Notes: generated from the sequence alone by a model not told the origin. A DNA stretch of 64,000 nt from Capnocytophaga sp. oral taxon 863 str. F0517 (GCF_000466425.1 NZ_KE992088.1:1-64000), one strand, 5' to 3'; shown: positions 37,699 through 46,897, numbered from the stretch's first letter. Program-made: numbers and translations.

Positions 37699-38154
37699 GT
37701 GATTTATTATTCTGACCTACAAATAGTTCTGCAAGAAGTCCCCGGACAGATTAGCTTGTGCATTAGCGTGACGGGCTGTCCACTGCGCTGCAAGGGCTGT
37801 CATTCGCCCTTCCTATGGAAAAAGGGGTCGGGTACGCCACTAACGGATGAGGTCTTCCTCGCTGCCTTAGAGCGTTATCGGGATATGATCTCCTGTGTGC
37901 TCTTTATGGGAGGCGAATGGGAAACAGAAGCTCTTATCCACAAACTACAAATTGCCCGCGCCTATGGGCTGCATACCTGTCTCTACACCGGACTTACCGA
38001 AGCACAGGTTCCCTCCCCTATCAAAGAGCAACTTACTTGGCTGAAGGCCGGCCCATGGATCGAAGCCTTGGGGGGCTTGTCGGCTCCTACTACCAACCAA
38101 CGCTTTATAGAGGTAAGTAGTGGAAAAGTACTTAATGAAATGTTTCGACAATGA
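37699..38154 (+). CDS. nrdG: Anaerobic ribonucleotide reductase activating protein
   Basis: The product from GTG 37699 is 151 residues, close to the ~154 of E. coli NrdG. The radical-SAM cluster motif CPLRCKGCHSP (CxxxCxxC) follows VPGQISLCISVTG. The frame extends to 37606, but the extra 31 codons precede the transcription start. NrdG uses S-adenosylmethionine and a [4Fe-4S] cluster to make the glycyl radical on NrdD. It lies upstream of nrdD here, separated by a heptamer array of about 60 nt, and is likely co-transcribed. Confidence 0.92.
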   Translation: MIYYSDLQIVLQEVPGQISLCISVTGCPLRCKGCHSPFLWKKGSGTPLTDEVFLAALERYRDMISCVLFMGGEWETEALIHKLQIARAYGLHTCLYTGLTEAQVPSPIKEQLTWLKAGPWIEALGGLSAPTTNQRFIEVSSGKVLNEMFRQ

Positions 38155-38204
38155 CCAATGACTAATGACTAGTGACTAATAACTAACCACTAATCACTAA
38201 AAAC
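38148..38204 (+). repeat. Heptameric array between nrdG and nrdD
   Basis: aaTGACC aaTGACT aaTGACT agTGACT aaTAACT aaCCACT aaTCACT aaaaact: eight 7-nt units. They fill the intergenic space between two genes of one operon, so this array cannot simply be a terminator. Confidence 0.7.
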
Positions 38205-38221
38205 TTATAAATCAACTTTTT

Positions 38222-39997
38222 ATGATTCGACTTACACAAAATCAAATTCAGCAGAAGATTGACTTCATTAATCAATATCTGCATGCGGTAAATGCCGCCA
38301 CAGCCTCTCAAGTGGATGCCAATGCGAATGTTACAAGCAAAAACATTGCTACCATGGAGGCGGAAATCAACAAGGATATCAACATCCAAATCAATCGGGA
38401 GCTGGTACGCCGCAAGATCTCAGAACTCTTCGGAGAGGAGCTCGCTGGGGAGTACATTCGCCAAATAGAGGCGCATGAAATCTATGTGCATGATGAGACT
38501 TCTCTCAAGCCTTATTGCGTATCCATCAGTATGTATCCCTTCCTCTTGGATGGGCTGATGAAGCTGGGTGGGGAGAGCCGTGCCCCTAAGCACTTGGAGA
38601 GCTTCTGCGGGGAGTTTGTGAATTTAGTTTTTGCCATCAGCTCGCAGTTTGCCGGGGCTTTGGCTACGGTGGAGTTTCTCCTTTATTTTGATCACTTTGC
38701 CGCCAAGGACTATGGAGAAGATTACTTGGAGACACATCCCAAGGTAATAGAGAACCACCTTCAGCATGTGGTCTATGCCATCAACCAGCCAGCAGCAGCC
38801 AGAGGCTACCAGTCTGTATTTTGGAATATCTCCCTCTATGATGAGCCTTATTTTGAGAGCATGTTTGGGGAGTTTGTTTTCCCAGATATGAGCCGTCCGA
38901 GCTATGACCGCCTCTTCAAGTTACAGCACTTCTTCCTTAAGTGGTTCAATGCCGAGCGCCTCAAGGCGATCCTTACTTTCCCTGTGGTGACTGCCGCTAT
39001 GCTTACGGCCAAAGGCAAACCGGTGGATCAGGACTTTGCCCATATGTGTGCAGGAGAGCTGAGCGAAGGGAACTCCTTCTTCGTGTATCAGTCCGAGAGT
39101 GCCGATAGCTTGGCCTCCTGCTGCCGCTTGCGCAATGAGATTTCTGACCATACCTTCAGTTATTCCTTAGGAGCAGGAGGGGTAGCCACTGGGTCTATCA
39201 ATGTGATTACGCTCAATATGAACCGCTTGGTACAGCAAAAACGCAATTTGGCAGAGGAGGTACGTAAGATCCATAAGTATCAGGTAGCTTTCCGCAAACT
39301 CATAGAGGAATACAAGGAAGCCGGCCTTCTACCGGTCTATGATGCGGGCTTTATCTCTCTTGACAAGCAGTTCTTGACCATAGGGATCAATGGTATGGTA
39401 GAGGCCGCTGAGTACTTGGACATTGCTCCTACCAATAATGAGCAGTATAAGGAGTTTGTGCGCCACCACCTGAAGATCATCTATGATGAGAACCGCAAGG
39501 CGCGTGAGCTGTATGGTTATATGTTCAACACCGAGTTTGTCCCTGCGGAGAACTTAGGGGTGAAGAATGCACTATGGGACAAGAAAGCAGGGCTTTTCTC
39601 TCCTCGTGAATGCTATAACTCCTATTTCTATGCAGTGGAAGATGAGCATGTGAATGTCTTGGACAAAATTATCCTCCATGGCAAGGAGTTTATCGAGTAC
39701 TTGGATGGTGGCTCCGCTCTACACCTAAATTTGGAAGAGACTCCGAACAAGGAGGGCTTCCTAAAACTGCTCAATGCAACGGCCTTAGCTGGCTGTAACT
39801 ACTTCTGTTTCAATATACGTATTACAATTTGTAACGAATGTAACCACATTGATAAGCGTACCCTCTTTGAGTGTCCTCATTGCCACAGCGAGAATGTGGA
39901 TCACGCTACCCGTGTGATTGGCTACCTTAAGCGCGTGTCCTGCTTTAGCACTGCAAGGCAAAAAGAACACAAACTCAGACATTATCACGTTAAATAG
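38222..39997 (+). CDS. nrdD: Anaerobic (class III) ribonucleoside-triphosphate reductase
   Basis: The 591-residue product has the class III core (SISMYPFLLDG, SGGxxG-free barrel, SLGAGGVATGSINVITLNMNR, split as SLGAGGVATGS and INVITLNMNR), the zinc site CNECNHIDK then CPHCHSENV, and the C-terminal glycyl-radical loop RVIGYLKRVSCFS. It reduces ribonucleotides without oxygen, matching a capnophilic or facultatively anaerobic lifestyle. It lacks the ~100-residue N-terminal ATP-cone of E. coli NrdD (712 residues), so dATP inhibition may be absent. It is preceded by its activase nrdG. Confidence 0.95.
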   Translation: MIRLTQNQIQQKIDFINQYLHAVNAATASQVDANANVTSKNIATMEAEINKDINIQINRELVRRKISELFGEELAGEYIRQIEAHEIYVHDETSLKPYCVSISMYPFLLDGLMKLGGESRAPKHLESFCGEFVNLVFAISSQFAGALATVEFLLYFDHFAAKDYGEDYLETHPKVIENHLQHVVYAINQPAAARGYQSVFWNISLYDEPYFESMFGEFVFPDMSRPSYDRLFKLQHFFLKWFNAERLKAILTFPVVTAAMLTAKGKPVDQDFAHMCAGELSEGNSFFVYQSESADSLASCCRLRNEISDHTFSYSLGAGGVATGSINVITLNMNRLVQQKRNLAEEVRKIHKYQVAFRKLIEEYKEAGLLPVYDAGFISLDKQFLTIGINGMVEAAEYLDIAPTNNEQYKEFVRHHLKIIYDENRKARELYGYMFNTEFVPAENLGVKNALWDKKAGLFSPRECYNSYFYAVEDEHVNVLDKIILHGKEFIEYLDGGSALHLNLEETPNKEGFLKLLNATALAGCNYFCFNIRITICNECNHIDKRTLFECPHCHSENVDHATRVIGYLKRVSCFSTARQKEHKLRHYHVK

Positions 39998-40006
39998 TGA
40001 CTAATA

Positions 40007-40058
40007 ACAAATGACGAGTGACTAACCCTAATAGAGGTATTAGTCACTCGTCATTTGT
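40007..40058. terminator. Inverted heptamer array forming a 19-bp hairpin between nrdD and DedA gene
   Basis: acaaatgacgagtgactaa (40007-40025) pairs perfectly with its complement at 40040-40058 around a 14-nt loop. Here the heptamer-type array is present in opposite orientations, so the arms fold into a convergent terminator. The right array continues to 40078. Confidence 0.8.
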
Positions 40059-40074
40059 CATTTGTCGTTTGTCA

Positions 40075-40728
40075 TTATCTCTTAAATAGTTTGATAATCA
40101 CCGGAGCGGTAGTAATCAGTACGATAAAGAGAACGATTAGCTCCAAGTGTTTTTTGAGGTCAATGCCGAATTGGTCGATAAAGATCTTATCCAAATAGTG
40201 TCCCATGAAGACCAGAGAGAACGACCAGGCGACGGCTCCTATAATATTGTATACCATGAACTGACCTCGTCGCATGCCTACGATTCCGGCTACGATAGGG
40301 GCAAAAGTACGTACAATAGGGAGGAAACGCGCGGCGATCACCGCTACCGCACCATGCTGCTTGTAGAAGACATCGGCCTTGAGGAGGTATTTTCGCTTGA
40401 AAAAAAAGGAATCCTTTCGCTCATAGAGGGCATGCCCACTGCGACGGCCAAACCAATAGCTGACCATATTCCCTATGATGGCTGCCAGAGCGATGGAGGA
40501 GGCTATGATGGTGGTATCGAGCAGGTCACTACCGGTAATACCAAAGGTATCCTTGACCATAGGAACCGCATAGATGCCAGAGATGAACAAAAGACTATCC
40601 CCGGGGAGGAAAAAGCCTATGAAAAGTCCTGTCTCAGCAAAGATGATGAATAATACGAGCCAATATCCGCCCAACTTTATATAAAACTCTGGATTAACAA
40701 GATCAGTCCAGCTATTAAAATGTTCCAT
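40075..40728 (-). CDS. DedA family membrane protein (VTT domain)
   Basis: The 217-residue protein shows the DedA/VTT signature: FIIFAETGLFIGFFLPGDSLLF near residue 30, GNMVSYWFGRRSG, and RFLPIVRTFAPIVAGIVGM with the conserved R-F-x-P-x-x-R. Four to five transmembrane or re-entrant helices. Family members are lipid scramblases or flippases, for example for undecaprenyl phosphate or phospholipids. It follows the TPR gene by 39 nt on the same strand. Confidence 0.92.
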   Translation of the reverse strand: MEHFNSWTDLVNPEFYIKLGGYWLVLFIIFAETGLFIGFFLPGDSLLFISGIYAVPMVKDTFGITGSDLLDTTIIASSIALAAIIGNMVSYWFGRRSGHALYERKDSFFFKRKYLLKADVFYKQHGAVAVIAARFLPIVRTFAPIVAGIVGMRRGQFMVYNIIGAVAWSFSLVFMGHYLDKIFIDQFGIDLKKHLELIVLFIVLITTAPVIIKLFKR

Positions 40729-40767
40729 AATGTCTGATTCTTCTTTTAGTATTTCAATTCTATTAGG

Positions 40768-41901
40768 TTATTCTGCCAGGTCGGTGTGTATGTCATAAGA
40801 ATAGTCCACCAAGTCCATTGCCTGTTCGTATATTTGTTTGGCTTCTTCGGTACGTCCGATATGGTTGTATATATCAGCACAGCGGCGCAAGAAGATAGGG
40901 TTGTCCCCTTCGTTAAGCAATACCTTTGCGACGTATTTTTCCGCTTTTTCATAGTCATTTTCTCTGGCATAATACTCTACCAAAGCCAGCCAGGCCTTGC
41001 TGGACTGGGGGTCTTCATGTACCGCCTTGAAATAATACTGTTCGGCCATCGCTCTTTCCCCTAATTTCTCATAACAATGCCCTATGCGTAGGTATGCAAA
41101 GGAAGAAGGATCGTCCAGAGAGAGGGTCACCTTGTAGTTTTCAATAGCCGCCTTGTAGTTTTTAAGGCGTTCGAGTACCTTTCCTTTTTCGAAATAAGCC
41201 CCAGTGAAAGTGTTGTCGCTTATGATTGCAAAATCGAAAGCACGGAGTGCCTCCTGATAGTTTTTCTGTAGGATATATTGCCTTCCCAAGCTATGCCAAG
41301 CCACCTCACAATAAGGATTGTTGTCTAAGAAAGCGGTAAGGAACTGTATGGCCTGCTGGTGCTCGCCCAAGAAGTCGAAGCAGTGCATCAGGTGCTGCAA
41401 GGCGAAGTAGTCTTCAGGGTTGCGTGCTATGCAACGCTTAAAATATTTCTTAGCCAAGGCATGTTGCTCCATATATACATATTCCATGGCGATCAGAGCA
41501 TCGATTTCGGAAGGGGTATCGGAATAAGCGGCTGCATATTGCAGGAGTTCTATAGCCTTATGATGGTCATTTTTCTTGGAATAAAGGTGGGCGCGTTGTA
41601 CATATATATCTGCATTATAGGGCTCCTGAGGGATCACCTCATCGAGGATTTCTCCGGCCTGTTGCAGGTTGTCCTCTTGGATCAGCATCTCGGCTTGTAG
41701 AAGCCTCAGGGCAGTGACAAAAGGGAATTGGCTTAGGGCAATTTCTAAGGCTTGCTTGGCCTTGGCATATTTGGCATTTTCGAAGTAATAGAGGATAATT
41801 TCCTCATACTGATAGCTATCGAAAAATCCTACTTTATGCTGGTCGAGTAAGGATTCGTACCGAGAAATCACCTCCTTGCGTTCATTATTCTTTGAATACA
41901 T
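40768..41901 (-). CDS. Tetratricopeptide-repeat protein
   Basis: The frame opens at 41946, but the ATG at 41901 (MYSKNNERKEVISRYESLL) is the more likely start, giving 377 residues. About ten TPR units cover almost the whole chain, for example AEQYYFKAVHEDPQSSKAWL and AYLRIGHCYEKLGERAMAEQ. There is no signal peptide, so it is a cytosolic scaffold. It probably forms an operon with the DedA gene. The partner is unknown. Confidence 0.85.
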   Translation of the reverse strand: MYSKNNERKEVISRYESLLDQHKVGFFDSYQYEEIILYYFENAKYAKAKQALEIALSQFPFVTALRLLQAEMLIQEDNLQQAGEILDEVIPQEPYNADIYVQRAHLYSKKNDHHKAIELLQYAAAYSDTPSEIDALIAMEYVYMEQHALAKKYFKRCIARNPEDYFALQHLMHCFDFLGEHQQAIQFLTAFLDNNPYCEVAWHSLGRQYILQKNYQEALRAFDFAIISDNTFTGAYFEKGKVLERLKNYKAAIENYKVTLSLDDPSSFAYLRIGHCYEKLGERAMAEQYYFKAVHEDPQSSKAWLALVEYYARENDYEKAEKYVAKVLLNEGDNPIFLRRCADIYNHIGRTEEAKQIYEQAMDLVDYSYDIHTDLAE

Positions 41902-42054
41902 TGTTTTCCTTAAGTAATTATCTTGTAGCAAGCACCTCATTACCAAAAGGTTAGGCGCTTTATAAAGTGTATTTTTTCAAGGAGCTAAAATACTACTTTT
42001 TATCCTATCTTCGACAAAGTTGGTTATAACTTTCTCATTTTGTTGATAACTTTA

Positions 42055-42082
42055 AAAAGGCTGCCCCGAAGGACAGCCTTTT
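42055..42082 (-). terminator. Hairpin terminator after the glycogen fusion gene
   Basis: AAAAGGCTG (42055-42063) pairs with CAGCCTTTT (42074-42082) with extra CC/GG pairs inside, giving a hairpin with A- and T-runs on either side. An additional array of CAAAACT-type heptamers with dyad symmetry fills 42084-42152. Confidence 0.75.
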
Positions 42083-42083
42083 A

Positions 42084-42152
42084 GTTCTTAGTTTTGAGTT
42101 TTTAGTTTTGAGTTACTCAAACTAAAAATTCAAAACTCAAAACTCAAAACTC
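42084..42152. repeat. CAAAACT-type heptamer array with dyad symmetry
   Basis: Left half reads TTAGTTTTGAGTT-like and right half AACTCAAAACTAAAA-like, joined near 42113; the right half has three exact AAAACTC units. A related stretch (AAAACTC, AAGACTT) lies at 2375-2400 before htpG. Confidence 0.6.
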
Positions 42153-42154
42153 TT

Positions 42155-45100
42155 TTAGAGCCACTTAACCAATGGGAAATCCTGACGGTGAGGCAATAGC
42201 TCATGCTTAGGATAGAGGCGTAGGGCGATCATAAAGAGGCCTGCATCCTCGGTAAGCGCGGAGAGCTTATAGGTAGCCACACGCCCAGAGAAGGAGATGA
42301 GTTCGGCTTGGATAAGTTCCACCACCTTCACCTGTCCGTCTTCCTTGCGTGTAACGACCAATTCCAAGCCTACATCCTCAGGGGAGAGTTCGCTTAGGTA
42401 GAGCTCGATGGTTGCCTCATAGCGATTGCCCAAGGTGATGAGTTCACGATCACGCCTAGGAGCCACTACTTTTTCCACACGCAAGTGCGCCCATTCTTGG
42501 CTTACCTTCTTCTTCCATTGGGAGAGGGCAATAGCCTTTTCGAAGTGATTGCCACGGAGGAGCTTAGAGCGTTTTTGTTGTGGATAATAGTATTGGTTCT
42601 CATAATCGGTAAGCATACGATAGGTGGTGAACTGAGGGGCTACCTTTCCTATGGTATTTTTGATAAAGCTACACCACTCTATAGAGATTCCTTTGCTATC
42701 CTTATTATAGAAAGTAGGTGCGATTTGGTCTTCTATGATGTTGTAGATCATCTCTGCATCGAGTTCATCTTGGTACTTTTGGTTCTCGTAGGTACGTTCT
42801 TGAGGAAGCATCCAACCGGCATCCTTACGATAACCTTCTACCCACCAGCCATCGAGTACGCTAAAGTGCATTACCCCATTCATAGCGGCCTTTTCCCCAC
42901 TGGTACCGGAGGCTTCGAGCGGACGTGTAGGGGTATTCATCCATACATCCACCCCTTGGATAAGGGTACGCGCTAAGTCCATATCGTAGTTGGAAAGGAA
43001 GATGATTTTCCCTAAGAAACGCGGTTGCTTGGATATTTCCACGATATGTTTGATGAGGTCTTGGCCAGCCTTATCGGCAGGGTGTGCCTTTCCGGCAAAG
43101 ATAAACTGCACGGGGCGTTCTGGGTTGTTGACAATCGCATCGAGCCTATCGAGGTTGGTAAAGAGCAAGTGGGCACGCTTGTAGGTGGCAAAACGACGGG
43201 CAAACCCGATGGTCAGTACATCATCGCGGAGGGTATCGAAGACCTGTACTACCTCACGAGGTGTAAAGTAGGTAACGTTCTGACTATCTGTTAGGTTATG
43301 CTTTACCCGACGTACGAGCTTGGTGCGGAGTTCCTGCTTGATTTGAGCTACTTTCTCATCCGGTACATTATAGATTCCCTCAAAAGAGGCTGCCGTATAG
43401 GCGCCCGCTTCCTTTCTAAAATATTTTTCTTCTATTTCCTTCCACAGAGGCGAAGTCCAGGTAGGACGGTGTACCCCATTGGTTACATAACTGATATGGA
43501 GTTCTTCCGGCAAGTAACCCTTCCACATATCCTTGAAGATATCTCGGCTCACTTCACCATGGAGCATGCTCACTCCATTGACCTCTTGAGAGAGATTGGC
43601 CGCCAAGAAGCTCATGGAGAATTTCTCGTGCGGATCGTTTACATTAATTTTACCAAGAGCCAAAATCTGTTGCCAGTCCACATGGAGCTTTTCGGCATAG
43701 TCGCCGATAAAGGCACGTAGCATCGTTTCCTCAAAGGCATCATGCCCCGCAGGTACTGGAGTATGGGTGGTAAAGAGCGAGGAGGCTCGTACCACTTCCA
43801 CCGCTTCGGAGAAGGAAAGGTGGTATTCGTTGATGAACTTATTGAGGCGTTCCAGACCGATCAAGGCGGCATGCCCTTCGTTGCAATGGTAGATATCGAA
43901 AGAGAGGCCTAAGCTGCGGAGAATCTTGATACCTCCCAAGCCCAAGAGCATCTCCTGTTTGAGTCGGTTTTCCCAATTACCTCCATAGAGGTGATGGGTG
44001 ATGGTACGATCTTCATCGTTGTTATCCTCATAATCGGTATCGAGCAAGTAAAGTTCGATACGACCTACATCCACGCGCCATACACGGGCATAGAGCGTAC
44101 GACCGGGCAGGTCGAGACTGATCTTAAGCCATTTGCCTTCCTTGTCCAATACTGGGGAGACCGGAATTTTAGTAAAGTCCTGCGCCTCATACTCGGATTC
44201 TTGGTTTCCGAAGGCAGATATTTTTTGAGTGAAATAACCATAACGATAGAGCAAGCCCACCCCTGTAATCTTGGTAGCCTTGTCACTGGCCTCCTTAAGG
44301 TAGTCCCCTGCCAAGATACCCAAGCCCCCTGAATAAATCTTTAAGGAAGAGTGCAAGCCAAATTCCATACTGAAGTAAGCGATGGCCGGATCGGTCATTT
44401 CCTTCTTCTTCTCCATATAGTTAAGGAAGTTGGTATATACCTTATTGAGGCGTTCCATGAAGTCCGGATCATTTTCCAAGGCCTTGAACTGACTCACAGA
44501 GATAGAGTCGAGCAAGAGGATAGGGTTCTTATGAACGCGGTGCCACTCTTCGGGGTCAATACTCTTGAAGAGCTGTTCGGCCTCTTCGTTCCAGCACCAC
44601 CAAAGGTTTTTGGCCAATTCCTCGAGGGCTTTGAACTTCTCAGGAGTGGAGCGGTGTACGATCACACTACGCCAGAAAGGCGTATTGACCACACGAGACT
44701 GCTCCCATACGGCTGTATCGGTATCCACTACAGGAAGGTCGGCCAATCGAGGTTCTAACTTATTAAGGGTCAGTTCATAAGCTTTTTGATAGAACGCATA
44801 GAACTTATCCCAAAGGGCTGCCCTGCCTATCTGCTGTGCATCTTCCCATAGCGCTTCGTAAGCGGTAGGCGAAAGGCGTGCTATCTTCTCTATTTGGCTC
44901 ACCACTCCTGTGACTACCTCTTGGTAGTTGCTATCATCGCGACGAAGTACCCTCAAGGCTAAGTTTTCATTAGGAAAATGAGTCAAAGCCCAAGTACCGA
45001 AGCCCGCTAAGGTGGTGGTTATGGTAGGCACCCCGAAGCACAAGCTCTCAAAAGGTGTATAGCCCCAAGGCTCGTAGTAGGAAGGGAATACGGTAAGGTC

Positions 45101-46327
45101 GATTCCGGTAAGCAGCTCATAGTAAGAAAGGTCGAACACCCCATCATTGCCCAAGAGATAGCTGGGGCAATAGACTACCTTCACCTTGTCCTGTAGCTGG
45201 TTGAAGAGCTGCGCCTCACGGAGCTTGGAGACGATGATATTCTGATACTCATCCTTCACCAAATGGGTTGTATAGGTCTGCCCAATAGTATTAAGCCCCT
45301 CATAAGCAGCGGGAATAAGGATAAAGGCCACCACTTGCTGATCGAAGGTGGCATCCTGATTGAGGTATCTTAAGGCATCGATGAAGACATCTATTCCTTT
45401 GTTTCTGAACTCATTGCGCCCGCTGATAGCTACAAAGAAAGGTTTTTTCTCAAAAGTAGCCCCTGTCACGCTCTGGGCAACCTCTTGGAGCTTAGCGGCT
45501 GCTTTCTTTCGTTTTTCAAGGAAGCTGGTACGGTCGCTTAGGTGTCCTTCGTCGAAGCCATTAGGGGTCACCACCTCAGGGATACGGCCTAAGAAGTGGG
45601 CTGCCTCACGAGCCGTAATATCACTTACTGTAGTAAAGACATCGGCTGCCAAAGCGGCCTTGGCCTCCAAGCCGTGCTTGTGTTGTACAGAGAAGCGGGC
45701 TGCCAGCTCAGAAGGCTTGTACTCTTCCAAGTAGTTATAAAGTGCCCAACCATTGCCCGCTATACTGCGGCCTAAGACAGTGGCATGGGTGGTGAAGACC
45801 GTTCCCACATGAGGGAGTTCCTGCTTGAGATAGAGTAAGGCGGTACCCGTCATCCATTCGTGGAAATGAGCAATCGCACGCTCACGCACCCCTACTTGGA
45901 AATGTACAAAACTCTCCAAAACCTTTCCCACGGCATAGCCAAAGAGGGCAGATTCGGTAAAGTCCCAGGAAGCATCGAGCGAATCGAGCTGTTGGGTGTT
46001 CCAGTAGTAGGTAAGAATTTCATTTTTTTCACTGATATAATGGGAGAAATCCACTAAAATAGCAATTGGTTTCCCTTTTATATTCCAATAACCCGTCCTT
46101 ACCCTTAGGCCTTCCTCACGAGTACGCGCCAGCCATGAAGGGAAAAGGGATTGATCTTCGATAAATTCAGGGGTTTCCCTGTGTTGCCATAGGTCTGGGC
46201 CTATAGTGATATACTTGTCGGCAAACTTCTCACGTACCAAAGTAGCACGTGTAGCCAATACGGTATGTATGCCCCCAATCTTGTTGCATACTTCCCAGCT
46301 AACTTCAAATAAATAATTCGGATTCAT
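42155..46327 (-). CDS. Glycogen synthase (GT3-like)-alpha-glucan phosphorylase (GT35) fusion
   Basis: The 1390-residue protein joins two opposing activities. Residues ~1-545 match eukaryote-like GT3 glycogen synthase (NYLFEVSWEVCNKIGGIHTV, and FPSYYEPWGYTPFESLCFGV with the E-x7-E pattern). Residues ~560-650 are DUF3417 (LEELAKNLWWCWNEEAEQLF). The rest is GT35 alpha-glucan phosphorylase (AYFSMEFGLHSSLKIYSGGL, NEGHAALIGLERL, GTSGEKAAMNGVMHFSVLDG). The ATG at 46327 (MNPNYLFE) fits the family better than 46345. A TATATTTG -7 box lies at 46375-46368. The fusion is common in Bacteroidota. It implies glycogen or similar glucan storage in the cytosol. Confidence 0.93.
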   Translation of the reverse strand: MNPNYLFEVSWEVCNKIGGIHTVLATRATLVREKFADKYITIGPDLWQHRETPEFIEDQSLFPSWLARTREEGLRVRTGYWNIKGKPIAILVDFSHYISEKNEILTYYWNTQQLDSLDASWDFTESALFGYAVGKVLESFVHFQVGVRERAIAHFHEWMTGTALLYLKQELPHVGTVFTTHATVLGRSIAGNGWALYNYLEEYKPSELAARFSVQHKHGLEAKAALAADVFTTVSDITAREAAHFLGRIPEVVTPNGFDEGHLSDRTSFLEKRKKAAAKLQEVAQSVTGATFEKKPFFVAISGRNEFRNKGIDVFIDALRYLNQDATFDQQVVAFILIPAAYEGLNTIGQTYTTHLVKDEYQNIIVSKLREAQLFNQLQDKVKVVYCPSYLLGNDGVFDLSYYELLTGIDLTVFPSYYEPWGYTPFESLCFGVPTITTTLAGFGTWALTHFPNENLALRVLRRDDSNYQEVVTGVVSQIEKIARLSPTAYEALWEDAQQIGRAALWDKFYAFYQKAYELTLNKLEPRLADLPVVDTDTAVWEQSRVVNTPFWRSVIVHRSTPEKFKALEELAKNLWWCWNEEAEQLFKSIDPEEWHRVHKNPILLLDSISVSQFKALENDPDFMERLNKVYTNFLNYMEKKKEMTDPAIAYFSMEFGLHSSLKIYSGGLGILAGDYLKEASDKATKITGVGLLYRYGYFTQKISAFGNQESEYEAQDFTKIPVSPVLDKEGKWLKISLDLPGRTLYARVWRVDVGRIELYLLDTDYEDNNDEDRTITHHLYGGNWENRLKQEMLLGLGGIKILRSLGLSFDIYHCNEGHAALIGLERLNKFINEYHLSFSEAVEVVRASSLFTTHTPVPAGHDAFEETMLRAFIGDYAEKLHVDWQQILALGKINVNDPHEKFSMSFLAANLSQEVNGVSMLHGEVSRDIFKDMWKGYLPEELHISYVTNGVHRPTWTSPLWKEIEEKYFRKEAGAYTAASFEGIYNVPDEKVAQIKQELRTKLVRRVKHNLTDSQNVTYFTPREVVQVFDTLRDDVLTIGFARRFATYKRAHLLFTNLDRLDAIVNNPERPVQFIFAGKAHPADKAGQDLIKHIVEISKQPRFLGKIIFLSNYDMDLARTLIQGVDVWMNTPTRPLEASGTSGEKAAMNGVMHFSVLDGWWVEGYRKDAGWMLPQERTYENQKYQDELDAEMIYNIIEDQIAPTFYNKDSKGISIEWCSFIKNTIGKVAPQFTTYRMLTDYENQYYYPQQKRSKLLRGNHFEKAIALSQWKKKVSQEWAHLRVEKVVAPRRDRELITLGNRYEATIELYLSELSPEDVGLELVVTRKEDGQVKVVELIQAELISFSGRVATYKLSALTEDAGLFMIALRLYPKHELLPHRQDFPLVKWL

Positions 46328-46439
46328 TGTTATTTCTTCTTTCATGAATTATGGTTGTATCACCTTGCAAATATAATCATTTTTAAGGGAGGAAAAAAGA
46401 AAAACGACTGATTTTTAATTGTCTTTTTTCAATAAACTG

Positions 46440-46558
46440 ATTATCAATGATTAATGATCAATGGCTAATGGTTAATGATTAATGGTTAATGATTAATGGT
46501 TAATGATTAATGACTAAGTTCTAATAATTAACAATTAACCATTAATAATTAACAATTA
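46440..46558. repeat. Long heptamer array (ATTAATG-type)
   Basis: About 16 units of 7 nt: atgatta, atgatca, atggcta, atggtta, atgatta and so on, turning into ataatta/acaatta near the end. It is the longest array in the window and marks the left edge of the accessory island. No gene overlaps it. Confidence 0.75.
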
Positions 46559-46561
46559 TGG

Positions 46562-46595
46562 CGACTTATCCTGTCCAGCTTGGCATCTATCTTTG
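46562..46595 (+). promoter_or_regulatory. Relic or diverged island promoter without a gene
   Basis: TGTCC at 46572-46576, exactly 11 nt, then TATCTTTG (46588-46595): same geometry as three other island promoters, but the left half-site has decayed (CGACT instead of GGTCA). An ATG follows at 46598 but the frame closes after 7 codons (MWKRKSI). A gene may have been lost here. Confidence 0.5.
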
Positions 46596-46737
46596 CCATG
46601 TGGAAGAGAAAAAGTATATAAATCCATAGATTTTTATAGGCAAAAAGGAAATACATGTCATAAAAATTTGTATATTTGTCGCAAATTTTAAAACACTTAA
46701 ATATTTGAGATAAACATACCCAAAAATATAATGATAT

Positions 46738-46897
46738 AGCGTTTCGCTTTGATTTCCTCGCTCCGGAATACGACCAAACATTTCAATAGCACAAGGAAAG
46801 CAGAGGACGAAATGCCTGCCTTATAAGCGCAGGTATTCCTTTTTGCTTTTGTGTTAGCCTTTGGTCGGGCTCCGGACGAAGTAAAAGGAAGCCTGCG
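46738..46897 (+). ncRNA. 160-nt structured RNA element, copy 2
   Basis: It has the same order of parts as 10032-10191: AGCGTTTCGCT mini-hairpin; outer stem TCCGGA (46762-46767) and CGACCAAA (46771-46778) with TTTGGTCG (46860-46867) and TCCGGA (46871-46876); inner stem TAGCACA/TGTGTTA; terminal hairpin AATGCCTGC/GCAGGTATT. Compared with copy 1, paired bases change together in all three stems while loops such as GCGTTTCGC and GGTCGGGC are kept. A -7 box TATATTTG lies at 46671-46678, and the Asp-box gene starts 45 nt downstream. It is probably a transcribed leader or a small RNA. Confidence 0.72.

Noticed and set aside
40746-40970. Minus-strand 74-codon ORF
   Set aside because: Out-of-frame shadow of the TPR gene.
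41994-42052. GTTATAAC/GTTGATAAC words as a replication origin
   Set aside because: Only two degenerate words, no AT-rich unwinding element and no dnaA or dnaN nearby; it lies between the TPR gene and a terminator.
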